Of a stretch of 64,000 nucleotides of DNA, positions 43,015 through 50,372 are shown piece after piece. Location of the stretch: positions 263,738 through 327,737 of the forward strand of contig CAJTOL010000001.1 of the NCBI GenBank assembly GCA_910577645.1, written 5' to 3'. This DNA is from an uncultured Lachnospiraceae bacterium (lineage in GTDB: Bacteria; Bacillota; Clostridia; Lachnospirales; Lachnospiraceae). The notes below the pieces were generated by a model that saw nothing but the letters and a program-made list of their open reading frames with translations, ran no database searches and had not been told where the DNA came from. The position numbers were made by a program, and so were the translations under genes. Position 1 is the first letter of the stretch, and each line of letters opens with the position of its first letter.

Positions 43015-44196
43015 TTGAAAACAATAGAATTAATTGCACCCTGCCACTTTGGCTTGGAAGCGGTGCTGAAAAAAGAAATCTATGATTTGGGATATGAAAT
43101 CTCCCAGGTAGAGGACGGGAGAGTTACCTTTATCGGAGATGAAGAGGCAATTTGCCGGGCCAATGTATTTTTGCGTACAGCAGAGCGTATTCTGTTAAAA
43201 GTGGGAAGCTTTTCTGCAACTACCTTTGAGGAGCTGTTTCAGGGAACCAGAGCCATTCCCTGGGAGGATTACCTGCCTCAGGACGGCAGGTTCTGGGTGG
43301 CCAAGGCATCTTCCATTAAAAGCAAGCTGTTCAGCCCGTCGGATATCCAGTCTATTATGAAGAAAGCCATGGTGGAGAGGATGAGATCCCATTATGGCAT
43401 CACCTGGTTTCCGGAGACAGGAGCCAGCTTCCCGCTGCGGGTATTTTTACTGAAGGACGTGGTTACAATCGGCATTGACACCAGTGGAGAGTCTCTTCAT
43501 AAAAGAGGCTACAGGACCTTGACCAGCAAAGCTCCCATTACCGAAACCCTGGCTGCCGCTCTTTTGATGCTGACTCCCTGGAACAAAGAGCGGATCCTGG
43601 TGGATCCCTTCTGCGGAAGCGGTACCTTCCCCATTGAGGCGGCTATGATGGCGGCCAATATTGCGCCGGGGATGGAGAGAAGCTTTCTGGCAGAAGAATG
43701 GAAGGGCCTGATTTCGAAAAAACACTGGTATCAGGCTATGGACGAAGCAGGGGATCTGGTAGATCGATCTGTGGAGACAGACATCCAGGGCTATGATATT
43801 GACGGAGATATTGTAAAAGCTGCCAGAGCCAATGCCCAGGCGGCCGGAGTGGATCACCTGATCCATTTTCAGCAACGGCCCATAAGCGCTTTAAGCCATC
43901 CCAAGAAGTATGGCTTCCTTATTTCTAATCCGCCCTACGGGGAGAGAATTGAGGAAAAGGAGAATCTGCCGGCCCTGTACCGGGAAATCGGGGAGCGTTA
44001 CAGGGCTTTGGATTCCTGGTCTATGTATCTGATTACGGCTTATGCCGGAGCAGAAGGAGCTATTGGCCGCAGGGCAGATAAAAACCGAAAGATTTATAAT
44101 GGAATGATGAAAACATATTTTTATCAGTTTATGGGGCCAAGGCCTCCCCGGCGGGATGGCAGCCCTATAAAGAAAGCAGAAGGTGCCGGTGATTAA
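43015..44196 (+). CDS. THUMP-domain class I RNA methyltransferase (YpsC/RlmL-N type)
   Basis: 393 residues. The N-terminal part (about 1-165) is ferredoxin-like plus THUMP ('AICRANVFLRTAERILLKVG'), an RNA-binding module. The C-terminal part is a Rossmann methyltransferase with 'DPFCGSGTFPIEAAMMAANI' near 197 and the catalytic N-P-P-Y in 'ISNPPYGERI' near 305, typical of N2-guanine or N6-adenine modification. It corresponds to the N-terminal half of RlmL, which modifies 23S rRNA. The start is a TTG at 43015 with AAGAGGA upstream. The end overlaps the next gene by 14 bases. Confidence 0.9.
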   Translation: MKTIELIAPCHFGLEAVLKKEIYDLGYEISQVEDGRVTFIGDEEAICRANVFLRTAERILLKVGSFSATTFEELFQGTRAIPWEDYLPQDGRFWVAKASSIKSKLFSPSDIQSIMKKAMVERMRSHYGITWFPETGASFPLRVFLLKDVVTIGIDTSGESLHKRGYRTLTSKAPITETLAAALLMLTPWNKERILVDPFCGSGTFPIEAAMMAANIAPGMERSFLAEEWKGLISKKHWYQAMDEAGDLVDRSVETDIQGYDIDGDIVKAARANAQAAGVDHLIHFQQRPISALSHPKKYGFLISNPPYGERIEEKENLPALYREIGERYRALDSWSMYLITAYAGAEGAIGRRADKNRKIYNGMMKTYFYQFMGPRPPRRDGSPIKKAEGAGD

Positions 44197-45553
44197 ACAA
44201 TATAGAAAAGCAGCCTTGGCAGGCTTGATTTTTCTTGCCCTGGCAGTCTTTTTTGGACTAAGCAGAAGGGAAAAGCCGAGAGAAATTCGCTCCGGGCCTT
44301 TCATAGGGAAACTACAGGCAGAATCCACGATTCCCCTGCCGTCTGTCTATGATTCCCGAAAGGAAGGACGGGCTCCGCAGGTAGAAGATCAGCAGGATTT
44401 GGGAACCTGTTGGGCATTTGCCTCTCTTACCGCCCTGGAATCTGCGCTGCTGCCGGAGGAAAACTGGGACTTTTCGGAAGATCACATGTCCATTCGCAAC
44501 AGCTTTCATATGGGGCAAAATGCCGGGGGAGACTACACCATGTCCCTTGCATACCTTCTGGCCTGGCAGGGGCCGGTTACAGAAGAAGAGGATCCTTATA
44601 ATGACGGTATTTCCCCGGAAGGGCTTACTGCGGTTAAACACCTGCAGGAGGTTCAGATCCTTCCGGCCGGAGATCTGCAGGCCATTAAACAGGCGGTTTA
44701 TGAAAACGGAGGAGTACAAAGTTCCCTTTATACATCCCTGAAAAATTCCCAGAGCCAGTCTGCCTATTACCAAAAAGAAAACCGGGCATATTATTACAAT
44801 GGGGATGCAGAACCAAACCATGATGCAGTGATTATGGGATGGGACGATAAGTATCCAAAAGAAAATTTTACCATTCCGCCGCCAGGGGACGGAGCTTTCC
44901 TTTGCGTCAGCAGCTGGGGGGAATCCTTTGGGGACGAAGGGTATTTTTATGTATCCTATTATGACTCCAATATGGGACAGATTAACCTGACATATACCAG
45001 GATTGATGATAAGAATAATTACGACAAAATTTACCAAACGGATCTGTGCGGCTGGTCCGGCCAGGCCGGTTACGGCTCTGATACTGCTTACGGGGCCAAT
45101 GTGTATCAGGCGGAGGAAAGAGAACTTCTGGCGGCGGCGGGCTTTTACGCCGTAGGGCCGGACACCCGGTATGAGATCTATGGAGTGACAGGGCCGGTCG
45201 GGCTTTCAGAGCCTGAGGCTGGGGATGCCGGAGACTTGACCTGGCCGCCGGAGTTTAAAAGCCGGCAGCTGCTGGCTCAGGGATCTTTAAAGTATGCAGG
45301 CTACTATACCATTGATTTCAGCCAGCCTATGGAAATTGAAAAAGGCCAGCGTTTTGCTGTGATAGTAAAACTGACTACCAGAGACAGCGTTCAGCCCATT
45401 GCTATCGAATATCAGGCTGATTCGTCTCCGGGCACAGTGGACATTACAGACGGAGAAGGATATTTAAGCTATGACGGCATCCGTTTTCAGCGCACTGAGA
45501 CTACCATGGAATGTAATGTCTGCTTAAAAGCATATACGAGGAGAATACCATGA
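44183..45553 (+). CDS. Membrane-anchored papain-like (C1A) protease with lectin-like C-domain
   Basis: 456 residues from a GTG at 44183. An N-terminal membrane anchor (about 10-26) is followed by a C1A peptidase domain with no evident pro-domain: Cys76 in 'QDLGTCWAFAS', His213 in 'PNHDAVIMGWDD'. The Asn of the papain triad, normally in 'NSWG', is Ser243 here ('VSSWGESFGDEGYFYVSYYD'). The C-terminal 190 residues resemble the lectin-like domain found behind clostridial C1 peptidases. It overlaps the upstream methyltransferase gene by 14 bases and rdgB by 4. Location is the outer face of the membrane or wall. Whether it is still fully active is open because of the Asn to Ser change. Confidence 0.85.
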   Translation: MPVIKQYRKAALAGLIFLALAVFFGLSRREKPREIRSGPFIGKLQAESTIPLPSVYDSRKEGRAPQVEDQQDLGTCWAFASLTALESALLPEENWDFSEDHMSIRNSFHMGQNAGGDYTMSLAYLLAWQGPVTEEEDPYNDGISPEGLTAVKHLQEVQILPAGDLQAIKQAVYENGGVQSSLYTSLKNSQSQSAYYQKENRAYYYNGDAEPNHDAVIMGWDDKYPKENFTIPPPGDGAFLCVSSWGESFGDEGYFYVSYYDSNMGQINLTYTRIDDKNNYDKIYQTDLCGWSGQAGYGSDTAYGANVYQAEERELLAAAGFYAVGPDTRYEIYGVTGPVGLSEPEAGDAGDLTWPPEFKSRQLLAQGSLKYAGYYTIDFSQPMEIEKGQRFAVIVKLTTRDSVQPIAIEYQADSSPGTVDITDGEGYLSYDGIRFQRTETTMECNVCLKAYTRRIP

Positions 45554-46158
45554 AGGAAACCATAGTTTTTGCCACAGGCAATGAAGGAAAAATGCGGGAA
45601 GTGCGAATGATCCTGGCTGATCTGGGGATGAAGGTTCTGTCTATGAAAGAGGCGGGGGCGAATCCGGATATTTTGGAAGACGGCAGTACCTTTGCACAAA
45701 ATGCGGAGATAAAGGCCAGGGCAGTCTGGGAGTGCACCGGCGGCATTGTATTAGCCGATGATTCCGGGCTGGTGGTAGACTACATCGGCGGGGAGCCGGG
45801 AGTCTACTCCGCAAGGTATATGGGGGAGGACACTTCCTACCTTATTAAGAACCAAAACATTATCCAAAGGCTGGAAGGAGCGGTGGGAGAAGAACGGGCG
45901 GCCCGGTTTGTCTGCGATATTGCCGCAGTTCTCCCTACAGGAGAGGTGATTCACACGGAAGCCGCCATGGAAGGAAGGATTGCCCTGGAACCGGCCGGTC
46001 ATGAGGGGTTTGGTTACGACCCGATTCTTTATATCCCGGAATTCGGGGTTACCAGCGCAGAGCTGACCCTTGAACAAAAAAATCAGATCAGCCACAGGGG
46101 AAAGGCTTTGAGGGCTATGAAGGAAGAGCTTTTTAAAAGGTACAAAGGAGAAAAGTGA
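45550..46158 (+). CDS. rdgB: XTP/dITP pyrophosphatase
   Basis: 202 residues, the Ham1/RdgB house-cleaning enzyme that hydrolyses deaminated purine triphosphates. 'VFATGNEGKMREVRMIL' at the start, 'LADDSGLVVDYIGGEPGVYS' near 72 and 'GHEGFGYDPILYIPE' near 150 are family signatures. The start overlaps the protease gene by four bases (ATGA) with GAGGAGA upstream. The next gene starts within its stop codon, as is common for rdgB followed by a YfcE-like phosphodiesterase. Confidence 0.95.
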   Translation: MKETIVFATGNEGKMREVRMILADLGMKVLSMKEAGANPDILEDGSTFAQNAEIKARAVWECTGGIVLADDSGLVVDYIGGEPGVYSARYMGEDTSYLIKNQNIIQRLEGAVGEERAARFVCDIAAVLPTGEVIHTEAAMEGRIALEPAGHEGFGYDPILYIPEFGVTSAELTLEQKNQISHRGKALRAMKEELFKRYKGEK

Positions 46159-46655
46159 TGAAAATTTTAATTGTCAGCGACACCCATCGGAAGGATGATA
46201 ATCTGAAAAAGGTGTTGGAAGAGGTAAAGCCCATTGACATGTTTATTCATTTGGGAGATGCAGAGGGCAGTGAGCAGTTTATACCAGAATGGCTGAATCC
46301 GGAATGTGAGGTACAGATGGTACGGGGAAATAACGATTTCTTTTCTGACCTGGACAGAGAGCGGGAAATCCGGATCGGCCAATACCAGGTTCTTTTGACT
46401 CACGGTCACTATTATAACGTATCTCTGGGTACAGAGACTATCAAAAGGGAAGCGGTAGAAAGAAAGGTAGACATGGTGATGTTTGGCCATACTCACCGGC
46501 CCTGCTACGACGTAAAGGATGACCTGGTGGTTTTAAATCCGGGAAGCCTGTCATTTCCACGCCAGGAAGGCAGAAAGCCTTCTTATATGATTATGGAGCT
46601 GGATGAAAGCGGCCGCATCCATGTGGATCTTCGCTATATAGGGGCAGAATGGTGA
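46158..46655 (+). CDS. YfcE/MJ0936-type metallophosphoesterase
   Basis: 165 residues. Ligand motifs: 'VSDTHRKDD', 'IHLGDAEGSE', 'VRGNNDFF', 'LTHGHYYNV' and 'FGHTHRP'. It is the usual partner encoded directly after rdgB in Firmicutes. The ATG at 46158 has AAAGGAG 7 bases upstream; a GTG three bases earlier is possible. The substrate is unknown. A 33-codon open frame overlaps its stop by four bases. Confidence 0.88.
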   Translation: MKILIVSDTHRKDDNLKKVLEEVKPIDMFIHLGDAEGSEQFIPEWLNPECEVQMVRGNNDFFSDLDREREIRIGQYQVLLTHGHYYNVSLGTETIKREAVERKVDMVMFGHTHRPCYDVKDDLVVLNPGSLSFPRQEGRKPSYMIMELDESGRIHVDLRYIGAEW

Positions 46656-46753
46656 AGGCGGCGGAAGAGATTAAGAAAGCATTGGCAGAGAATTTGGAAA
46701 GCTTATCTCTGAATCCCTTCCATTATGAAGTATCCGGCAGAACGCGCCGCTGA
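46652..46753 (+). pseudogene. Short 33-residue frame, possible gene remnant
   Basis: GTG at 46652 overlaps the phosphodiesterase stop (GTGA). It reads 'VKAAEEIKKALAENLESLSL' then 'NPFHYEVSGRTRR' and stops. The text looks like the start of a longer protein, so this may be a truncated remnant rather than a functional peptide. A small inverted repeat AACGCG/CGCGTT surrounds its stop. Confidence 0.25.
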
Positions 46754-46845
46754 CGCGTTTTGTGGGATTTTCAGAGTTCTGTTTTCAGCCTTTTAAGAAA
46801 GAATACCTGGCAGAAAAATAAAAAAACAAAAAATTAAAAAAATAG

Positions 46846-46874
46846 TTGACTTTTGAGAGCACATAGGATATAAT
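46846..46874 (+). promoter_or_regulatory. Promoter of the tRNA-Pro / tRNA-Gly pair
   Basis: TTGACT (46846-46851), 17 bp, TATAAT (46869-46874), about 50 bases before tRNA-Pro. Confidence 0.75.
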
Positions 46875-46926
46875 AACTCTTGCGTCGCCGAGAGGTGACA
46901 AGGAATCGGCAGGTTCCCAGGTAAGA

Positions 46927-47001
46927 CGGGGTGTGGCTCAGTTTGGCTAGAGCGCCTGGTTTGGGACCAGGAGGCCGCAGGTTCGAATCCTGTCACCCCG
47001 A
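46927..47001 (+). tRNA. tRNA-Pro (TGG)
   Basis: Acceptor CGGGGTG pairs with CACCCCG; anticodon stem CCTGG/CCAGG encloses TTTGGGA, anticodon TGG; T-arm GCAGGTTCGAATCCTGT. CCA is not encoded. Confidence 0.95.
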
Positions 47002-47036
47002 TGTATTCCTTATTAAAAGCTTTATATTTTTATTAT

Positions 47037-47107
47037 GCGGGTGTAGTTCAATGGTAGAACACCAGCCTTCCAAGCTGGATACGTGGGTTCGATTCCCATC
47101 ACCCGCT
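47037..47107 (+). tRNA. tRNA-Gly (TCC)
   Basis: Acceptor GCGGGTG pairs with CACCCGC; anticodon stem CCAGC/GCTGG encloses CTTCCAA, anticodon TCC; T-arm GTGGGTTCGATTCCCAT. CCA is not encoded. It lies 35 bases after tRNA-Pro. Confidence 0.95.
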
Positions 47108-47243
47108 CTTTTTATTTGTGCGGAACCCCTTTGAGTTCATAGGGGATTCCGCTATTTTTGTATATATGTATTTTGAGTATTTCCGGTTATCTTTTCTTTG
47201 CAGAAAGAAACTGCTTTTTGTTAAAAAATTATCCATTTCATTG

Positions 47244-47272
47244 TAGACAGAAGAATTAACTTATGTTATAAT
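47244..47272 (+). promoter_or_regulatory. Promoter of the YeiH-type transporter
   Basis: TAGACA (47244-47249), 17 bp, TATAAT (47267-47272) with a TGT extension. Confidence 0.6.
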
Positions 47273-47319
47273 GTCCACGGTTCGTTAAAGTTTTAGCAAA
47301 TTCAAGAAAAGGGGAAAAG

Positions 47320-48705
47320 ATGAAAGAGCAAACAAAAAAGACAGAAGTACAAGATGATGTAGTAGTAGCGGAAAAATTTCACATGTCCGATTTGCTGCAC
47401 AAGGAAGACTGGTTGTCCATTTGGGGGGCATTTATTGTAATTGCAATTGCTTCTGTGGGCGTAATCAGCGGCGCATTCCGGTTTAAGGGCGTTACCTTTG
47501 GCAAGTGGGGCGGAGAGAGTGGTTCTATCGTCCGGTTTTTTGACGGAAGTGAGGCCTGTGTGACTACCTGGACAGGCTTGATTGTAACCTTTGCGGCTCT
47601 GGCAATCATTTTTGCAGTATGTAACCATTTGATGGGGAAGGATGCAAAGAAATACTTTATTGCCTTTTTAAGCGTATTTGCGCTGACTGCGTTGGTTCGT
47701 CTGATTTCTTCTCAGGTTACCTTCAGCAAATACTTAGAGTATGCATTCTGGGCACTGCTGATTGGACTGCTGATTTCCAATGTTTTAAAAGTTCCGGAAT
47801 GGTTAAAGCCGGCTATCCAGACAGAGTTTTACATTAAAACGGGCCTGGTGCTGATGGGAGCCAGCGTTCTGTTTTCCAATATTCAGAAGTTCGGCCTTTA
47901 CGGTCTTGGCATCGCATGGCTGGTAACTCCTGTTGTTATTATTTTTATGTGGATCCTTGGAACCAAGATTTTAAAGATGGACAATAAGCCAATGGTTATG
48001 ACCATCTCTGCCGCCACCTCTGTGTGCGGTACTTCTGCCGCCATTGCCACTGCAGCAGCCTGCAAGGCAAAGAAAACCGATTTAACCTTCGCGGTTGGTA
48101 TTTCACTGATTTTCACTGTTTTAATGATGGTTGGTATGCCGTTATTCTGTAGAGTCATTGCTATGGATCCTATGGTAGGCGGCGCATGGATTGGCGGAAC
48201 CGTAGACTCTACCGGAGCCGTTGTTTTAGCAGGCAACGCATTAGGCGAACTGGCAGGACAGGTTGCTGCTCTGGTAAAAATGATTCAGAATATTTTAATT
48301 GGCTTTGTGGCATTTGCAGTAGCAATTTTCTTTACTACAAAGGTAGACAAAACCAGCGGAACCACTGTGGGCGCTTCTGAAATTTGGCACAGATTCCCCA
48401 AATTTATCTTAGGATTTATTGGCGCATCCCTGTTTTTCTCTTTTGTATTCCAGGGAACCATCGGCGTAGACTCTACTGCTGCTATCCTTTCTGATTTAAA
48501 GGAATTCCAGACCTGGTGTTTTGCATTGGCCTTTACCTGCATTGGTCTTGAGACCAACTTTAAGGAGATGGCTGAACAGTTCCAGGGAGGTAAGCCGTTT
48601 GTGCTTTACATCATCGGACAGACCTTTAATCTGGTTCTGACCTTTGTTGTAGCATGGATGTTGTTAAGCGGCCGCTTCTTCCCGATTCCCAATATTACTG
48701 TTTAA
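47320..48705 (+). CDS. YeiH-family (UPF0324) putative sulfate/anion exporter
   Basis: 461 residues with ten or more hydrophobic segments. The family core is clear: 'TEFYIKTGLVLMGASVLFSN' near 168, 'SAATSVCGTSAAIATAAACK' near 230 and 'GAWIGGTVDSTGAVVLAG' near 285. An unusually long N-terminal part (about 110 residues with two or three further segments) precedes the core. Family members are annotated as sulfate exporters without strong proof. AGAAAAGGGGA precedes the ATG. The small membrane protein 58 bases downstream is a likely partner. The gene is flanked on both sides by tRNA genes. Confidence 0.88.
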   Translation: MKEQTKKTEVQDDVVVAEKFHMSDLLHKEDWLSIWGAFIVIAIASVGVISGAFRFKGVTFGKWGGESGSIVRFFDGSEACVTTWTGLIVTFAALAIIFAVCNHLMGKDAKKYFIAFLSVFALTALVRLISSQVTFSKYLEYAFWALLIGLLISNVLKVPEWLKPAIQTEFYIKTGLVLMGASVLFSNIQKFGLYGLGIAWLVTPVVIIFMWILGTKILKMDNKPMVMTISAATSVCGTSAAIATAAACKAKKTDLTFAVGISLIFTVLMMVGMPLFCRVIAMDPMVGGAWIGGTVDSTGAVVLAGNALGELAGQVAALVKMIQNILIGFVAFAVAIFFTTKVDKTSGTTVGASEIWHRFPKFILGFIGASLFFSFVFQGTIGVDSTAAILSDLKEFQTWCFALAFTCIGLETNFKEMAEQFQGGKPFVLYIIGQTFNLVLTFVVAWMLLSGRFFPIPNITV

Positions 48706-48763
48706 TTCCCGGGATAATGGGCCAGGCAGCCGTCCACTGCACAGAGAAAGCAGGTGAATGAAG

Positions 48764-49060
48764 ATGACAGAAACGAAATCCCAAAAAGCAATGAAAATCG
48801 TGTGTGCCGCAGGAGTGATCCTGTTTCTGGCGGCGGTTTTTACAGCGATATACATAATGGCAAAAGGTATGGGCCATGTGCCGGGGATTGATTTTGGCCC
48901 GGGACAATATTACTATACCGATATACCTGGATGGCAGAAATACTTCCTTCCCGATCATTATGAAAATCATGTTCCTATGGTGGTGCTGATTGGATTATTT
49001 TTTGCCTGGGGATATCTGATGTACCGGTTCTGGGTGTTTGTGGATAAAAAATGGAAATAG
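48764..49060 (+). CDS. Small two-TM membrane protein next to the YeiH-type transporter
   Basis: 98 residues with two membrane segments (about 12-34 and 70-90) and a short aromatic loop between them ('GPGQYYYTDIPGWQKYFLPD'). I start at 48764, seven bases after AGGTG; an ATG at 48758 is too close to that site. No family recognised. It directly follows the transporter gene and precedes a hairpin terminator, so a role as accessory subunit is plausible. Confidence 0.65.
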   Translation: MTETKSQKAMKIVCAAGVILFLAAVFTAIYIMAKGMGHVPGIDFGPGQYYYTDIPGWQKYFLPDHYENHVPMVVLIGLFFAWGYLMYRFWVFVDKKWK

Positions 49061-49071
49061 TGAAATGATAG

Positions 49072-49110
49072 AAGGACCGCCTCTCTTTATTTCGGGAGGC
49101 GGTCCTTTGT
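49072..49110 (+). terminator. Hairpin terminator
   Basis: AAGGACCGCCTC (49072-49083) pairs with GAGGCGGTCCTT (49096-49107); the T tract is short. Confidence 0.65.
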
Positions 49111-49162
49111 ATGAAAACCTGCTGAAAAGGCGGAAAAATATTTTGAAAAAGAAAAAAAGTGC

Positions 49163-49191
49163 TTGCCTTTTTAAATAAGCTATGGTAGAAT
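49163..49191 (+). promoter_or_regulatory. Promoter of the second tRNA group
   Basis: TTGCCT (49163-49168), 17 bp, TAGAAT (49186-49191) with a TGG extension, 33 bases before tRNA-Arg. Confidence 0.6.
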
Positions 49192-49223
49192 AATGGACGT
49201 TGACAACAGTGGGGGTCAAACAT

Positions 49224-49297
<74 letters not shown>

Positions 49298-49324
49298 CTC
49301 TCTGCAAAGCAGCGCAGAGCATAT

Positions 49325-49399
49325 GGTGGGTATAGCGCAGTTGGTTAGCGCGCCAGATTGTGGCTCTGGAGGCCCAGGGTTCGAGTCCCTGTATCCACC
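49325..49399 (+). tRNA. tRNA-His (GTG)
   Basis: The extra 5' G (49325) faces the discriminator C; acceptor GTGGGTA pairs with TATCCAC; anticodon loop TTGTGGC between CCAGA and TCTGG, anticodon GTG; T-arm CAGGGTTCGAGTCCCTG. Confidence 0.95.
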
Positions 49400-49404
49400 T
49401 TAAT

Positions 49405-49436
49405 AAAACCGTTAAGCCAAAGCTTGGCGGTTTTTA
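49405..49436 (+). terminator. Possible terminator between tRNA-His and tRNA-Gln
   Basis: AACC...GCC pairs with GGC...GGTT around AAAGCTT, followed by TTTTT. A bulge makes it imperfect, and the next tRNA lies only 19 bases further, so it may instead be a processing spacer. Confidence 0.4.
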
Positions 49437-49454
49437 AGCATTTTTCTTTTATAT

Positions 49455-49527
49455 TGGGCTATCGCCAAGCGGTAAGGCACAGGACTTTGACTCCTGCATT
49501 TCGTTGGTTCGAATCCAACTAGCCCAG
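49455..49527 (+). tRNA. tRNA-Gln (TTG)
   Basis: Acceptor TGGGCTA pairs with TAGCCCA; anticodon loop CTTTGAC between CAGGA and TCCTG, anticodon TTG; T-arm TTGGTTCGAATCCAA. Confidence 0.95.
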
Positions 49528-49561
49528 CTAAAATAACAGCCTGATAAAAATCAGGTTTTAT

Positions 49562-49641
49562 GCGGGTATGGCGGAATTGGCAGACGCGCCAGATTTAGGT
49601 TCTGGTGGGAGACCGTGCAGGTTCAAGTCCTGTTACCCGCA
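49562..49641 (+). tRNA. tRNA-Leu (TAG)
   Basis: Acceptor GCGGGTA pairs with TACCCGC; anticodon loop TTTAGGT, anticodon TAG; long variable arm as expected for class II; T-arm GCAGGTTCAAGTCCTGT. A short hairpin CCTGAT/ATCAGG (49540-49555) lies just upstream. Confidence 0.93.
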
Positions 49642-49653
49642 GTAAAACCATAT

Positions 49654-49697
49654 AATCCGAATCCGTTTCCTATAGGGATGGGTTCGGATTATTGGTT
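49654..49697 (+). terminator. Terminator after the tRNA group
   Basis: AATCCGAATCC (49654-49664) pairs with GGGTTCGGATT (49680-49690), followed by ATTGGTTTTC. Confidence 0.75.
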
Positions 49698-49795
49698 TTC
49701 TTCGTGCAGTTTAACGGGCCCGCTTTTGATTCCCGGATGAAAGGCGCTGTGTTATACCGATTGCTCAATCGGAATTTTCGGGGGGAATTTATATT

Positions 49796-50143
49796 ATGAA
49801 AGTGATGATAGCGGAACTGGAAGCCTATTTGCTTGACTGTTACAGGGATGACGGAATCGACCAGGGTTTATTTATGAAACTTGTGGAAGAAATCGGTGAA
49901 GTGGCCGAAGTTCTAAATAAAAAAGCAGGAAGAAAACAGTCTGGCAGTGAGGATTTACAGACTCAACTGGGTAATGAACTGGCGGATGTGATACATTACG
50001 CTGTTGCCATTGCCGCACTGAATGGCCTTGATATAAATGAAATCATTATACAAAAGGATAAAACAGCTTCCATAAAATATAACCATAAAATGAATTTGGA
50101 GCAGTTTATCATGAATAAGAGGAATGAGAAATCAGACTGTTAA
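49796..50143 (+). CDS. MazG-like nucleotide pyrophosphohydrolase
   Basis: 115 residues, one all-alpha NTP-PPase domain. The metal-binding pattern E-E-x-x-E is Glu31, Glu32, Glu35 in 'KLVEEIGEVAEVL', and the second helix gives Glu61 and Asp64 in 'LGNELADVIHYAV'. Single-domain members hydrolyse nucleoside triphosphates or modified nucleotides to monophosphates. The start has GGGGGGAA upstream. It stands alone and is closed by a good terminator. Exact substrate unknown. Confidence 0.85.
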   Translation: MKVMIAELEAYLLDCYRDDGIDQGLFMKLVEEIGEVAEVLNKKAGRKQSGSEDLQTQLGNELADVIHYAVAIAALNGLDINEIIIQKDKTASIKYNHKMNLEQFIMNKRNEKSDC

Positions 50144-50176
50144 ATTCCATAATTCCGGTTTGGCGGCAGTAGATAC

Positions 50177-50222
50177 AACCATTGTAGATTCGTATTTTGG
50201 CGGAGATACAATGGTTTTTTTG
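50177..50222 (+). terminator. Intrinsic terminator after the MazG-like gene
   Basis: AACCATTGTA (50177-50186) pairs with TACAATGGTT (50207-50216), with a T run. Confidence 0.88.
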
Positions 50223-50309
50223 TACAGTATCCACATCGTTCTAAACAACCCGGCTTTTGCCGCCCTTTTATGAATGGTAACAATAAAAACAAAGGGGATG
50301 ACAGTTAGA

Positions 50310-50338
50310 TTGAAAATACTGGGAGCATATGCTAGAAT
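50310..50338 (+). promoter_or_regulatory. Promoter of the binding-protein / hybrid-kinase operon
   Basis: TTGAAA (50310-50315), 17 bp, TAGAAT (50333-50338) with a TGC extension. Confidence 0.6.
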
Positions 50339-50372
50339 AGTAGATATTGATGGAAAAGGAGGAGATAAATCC

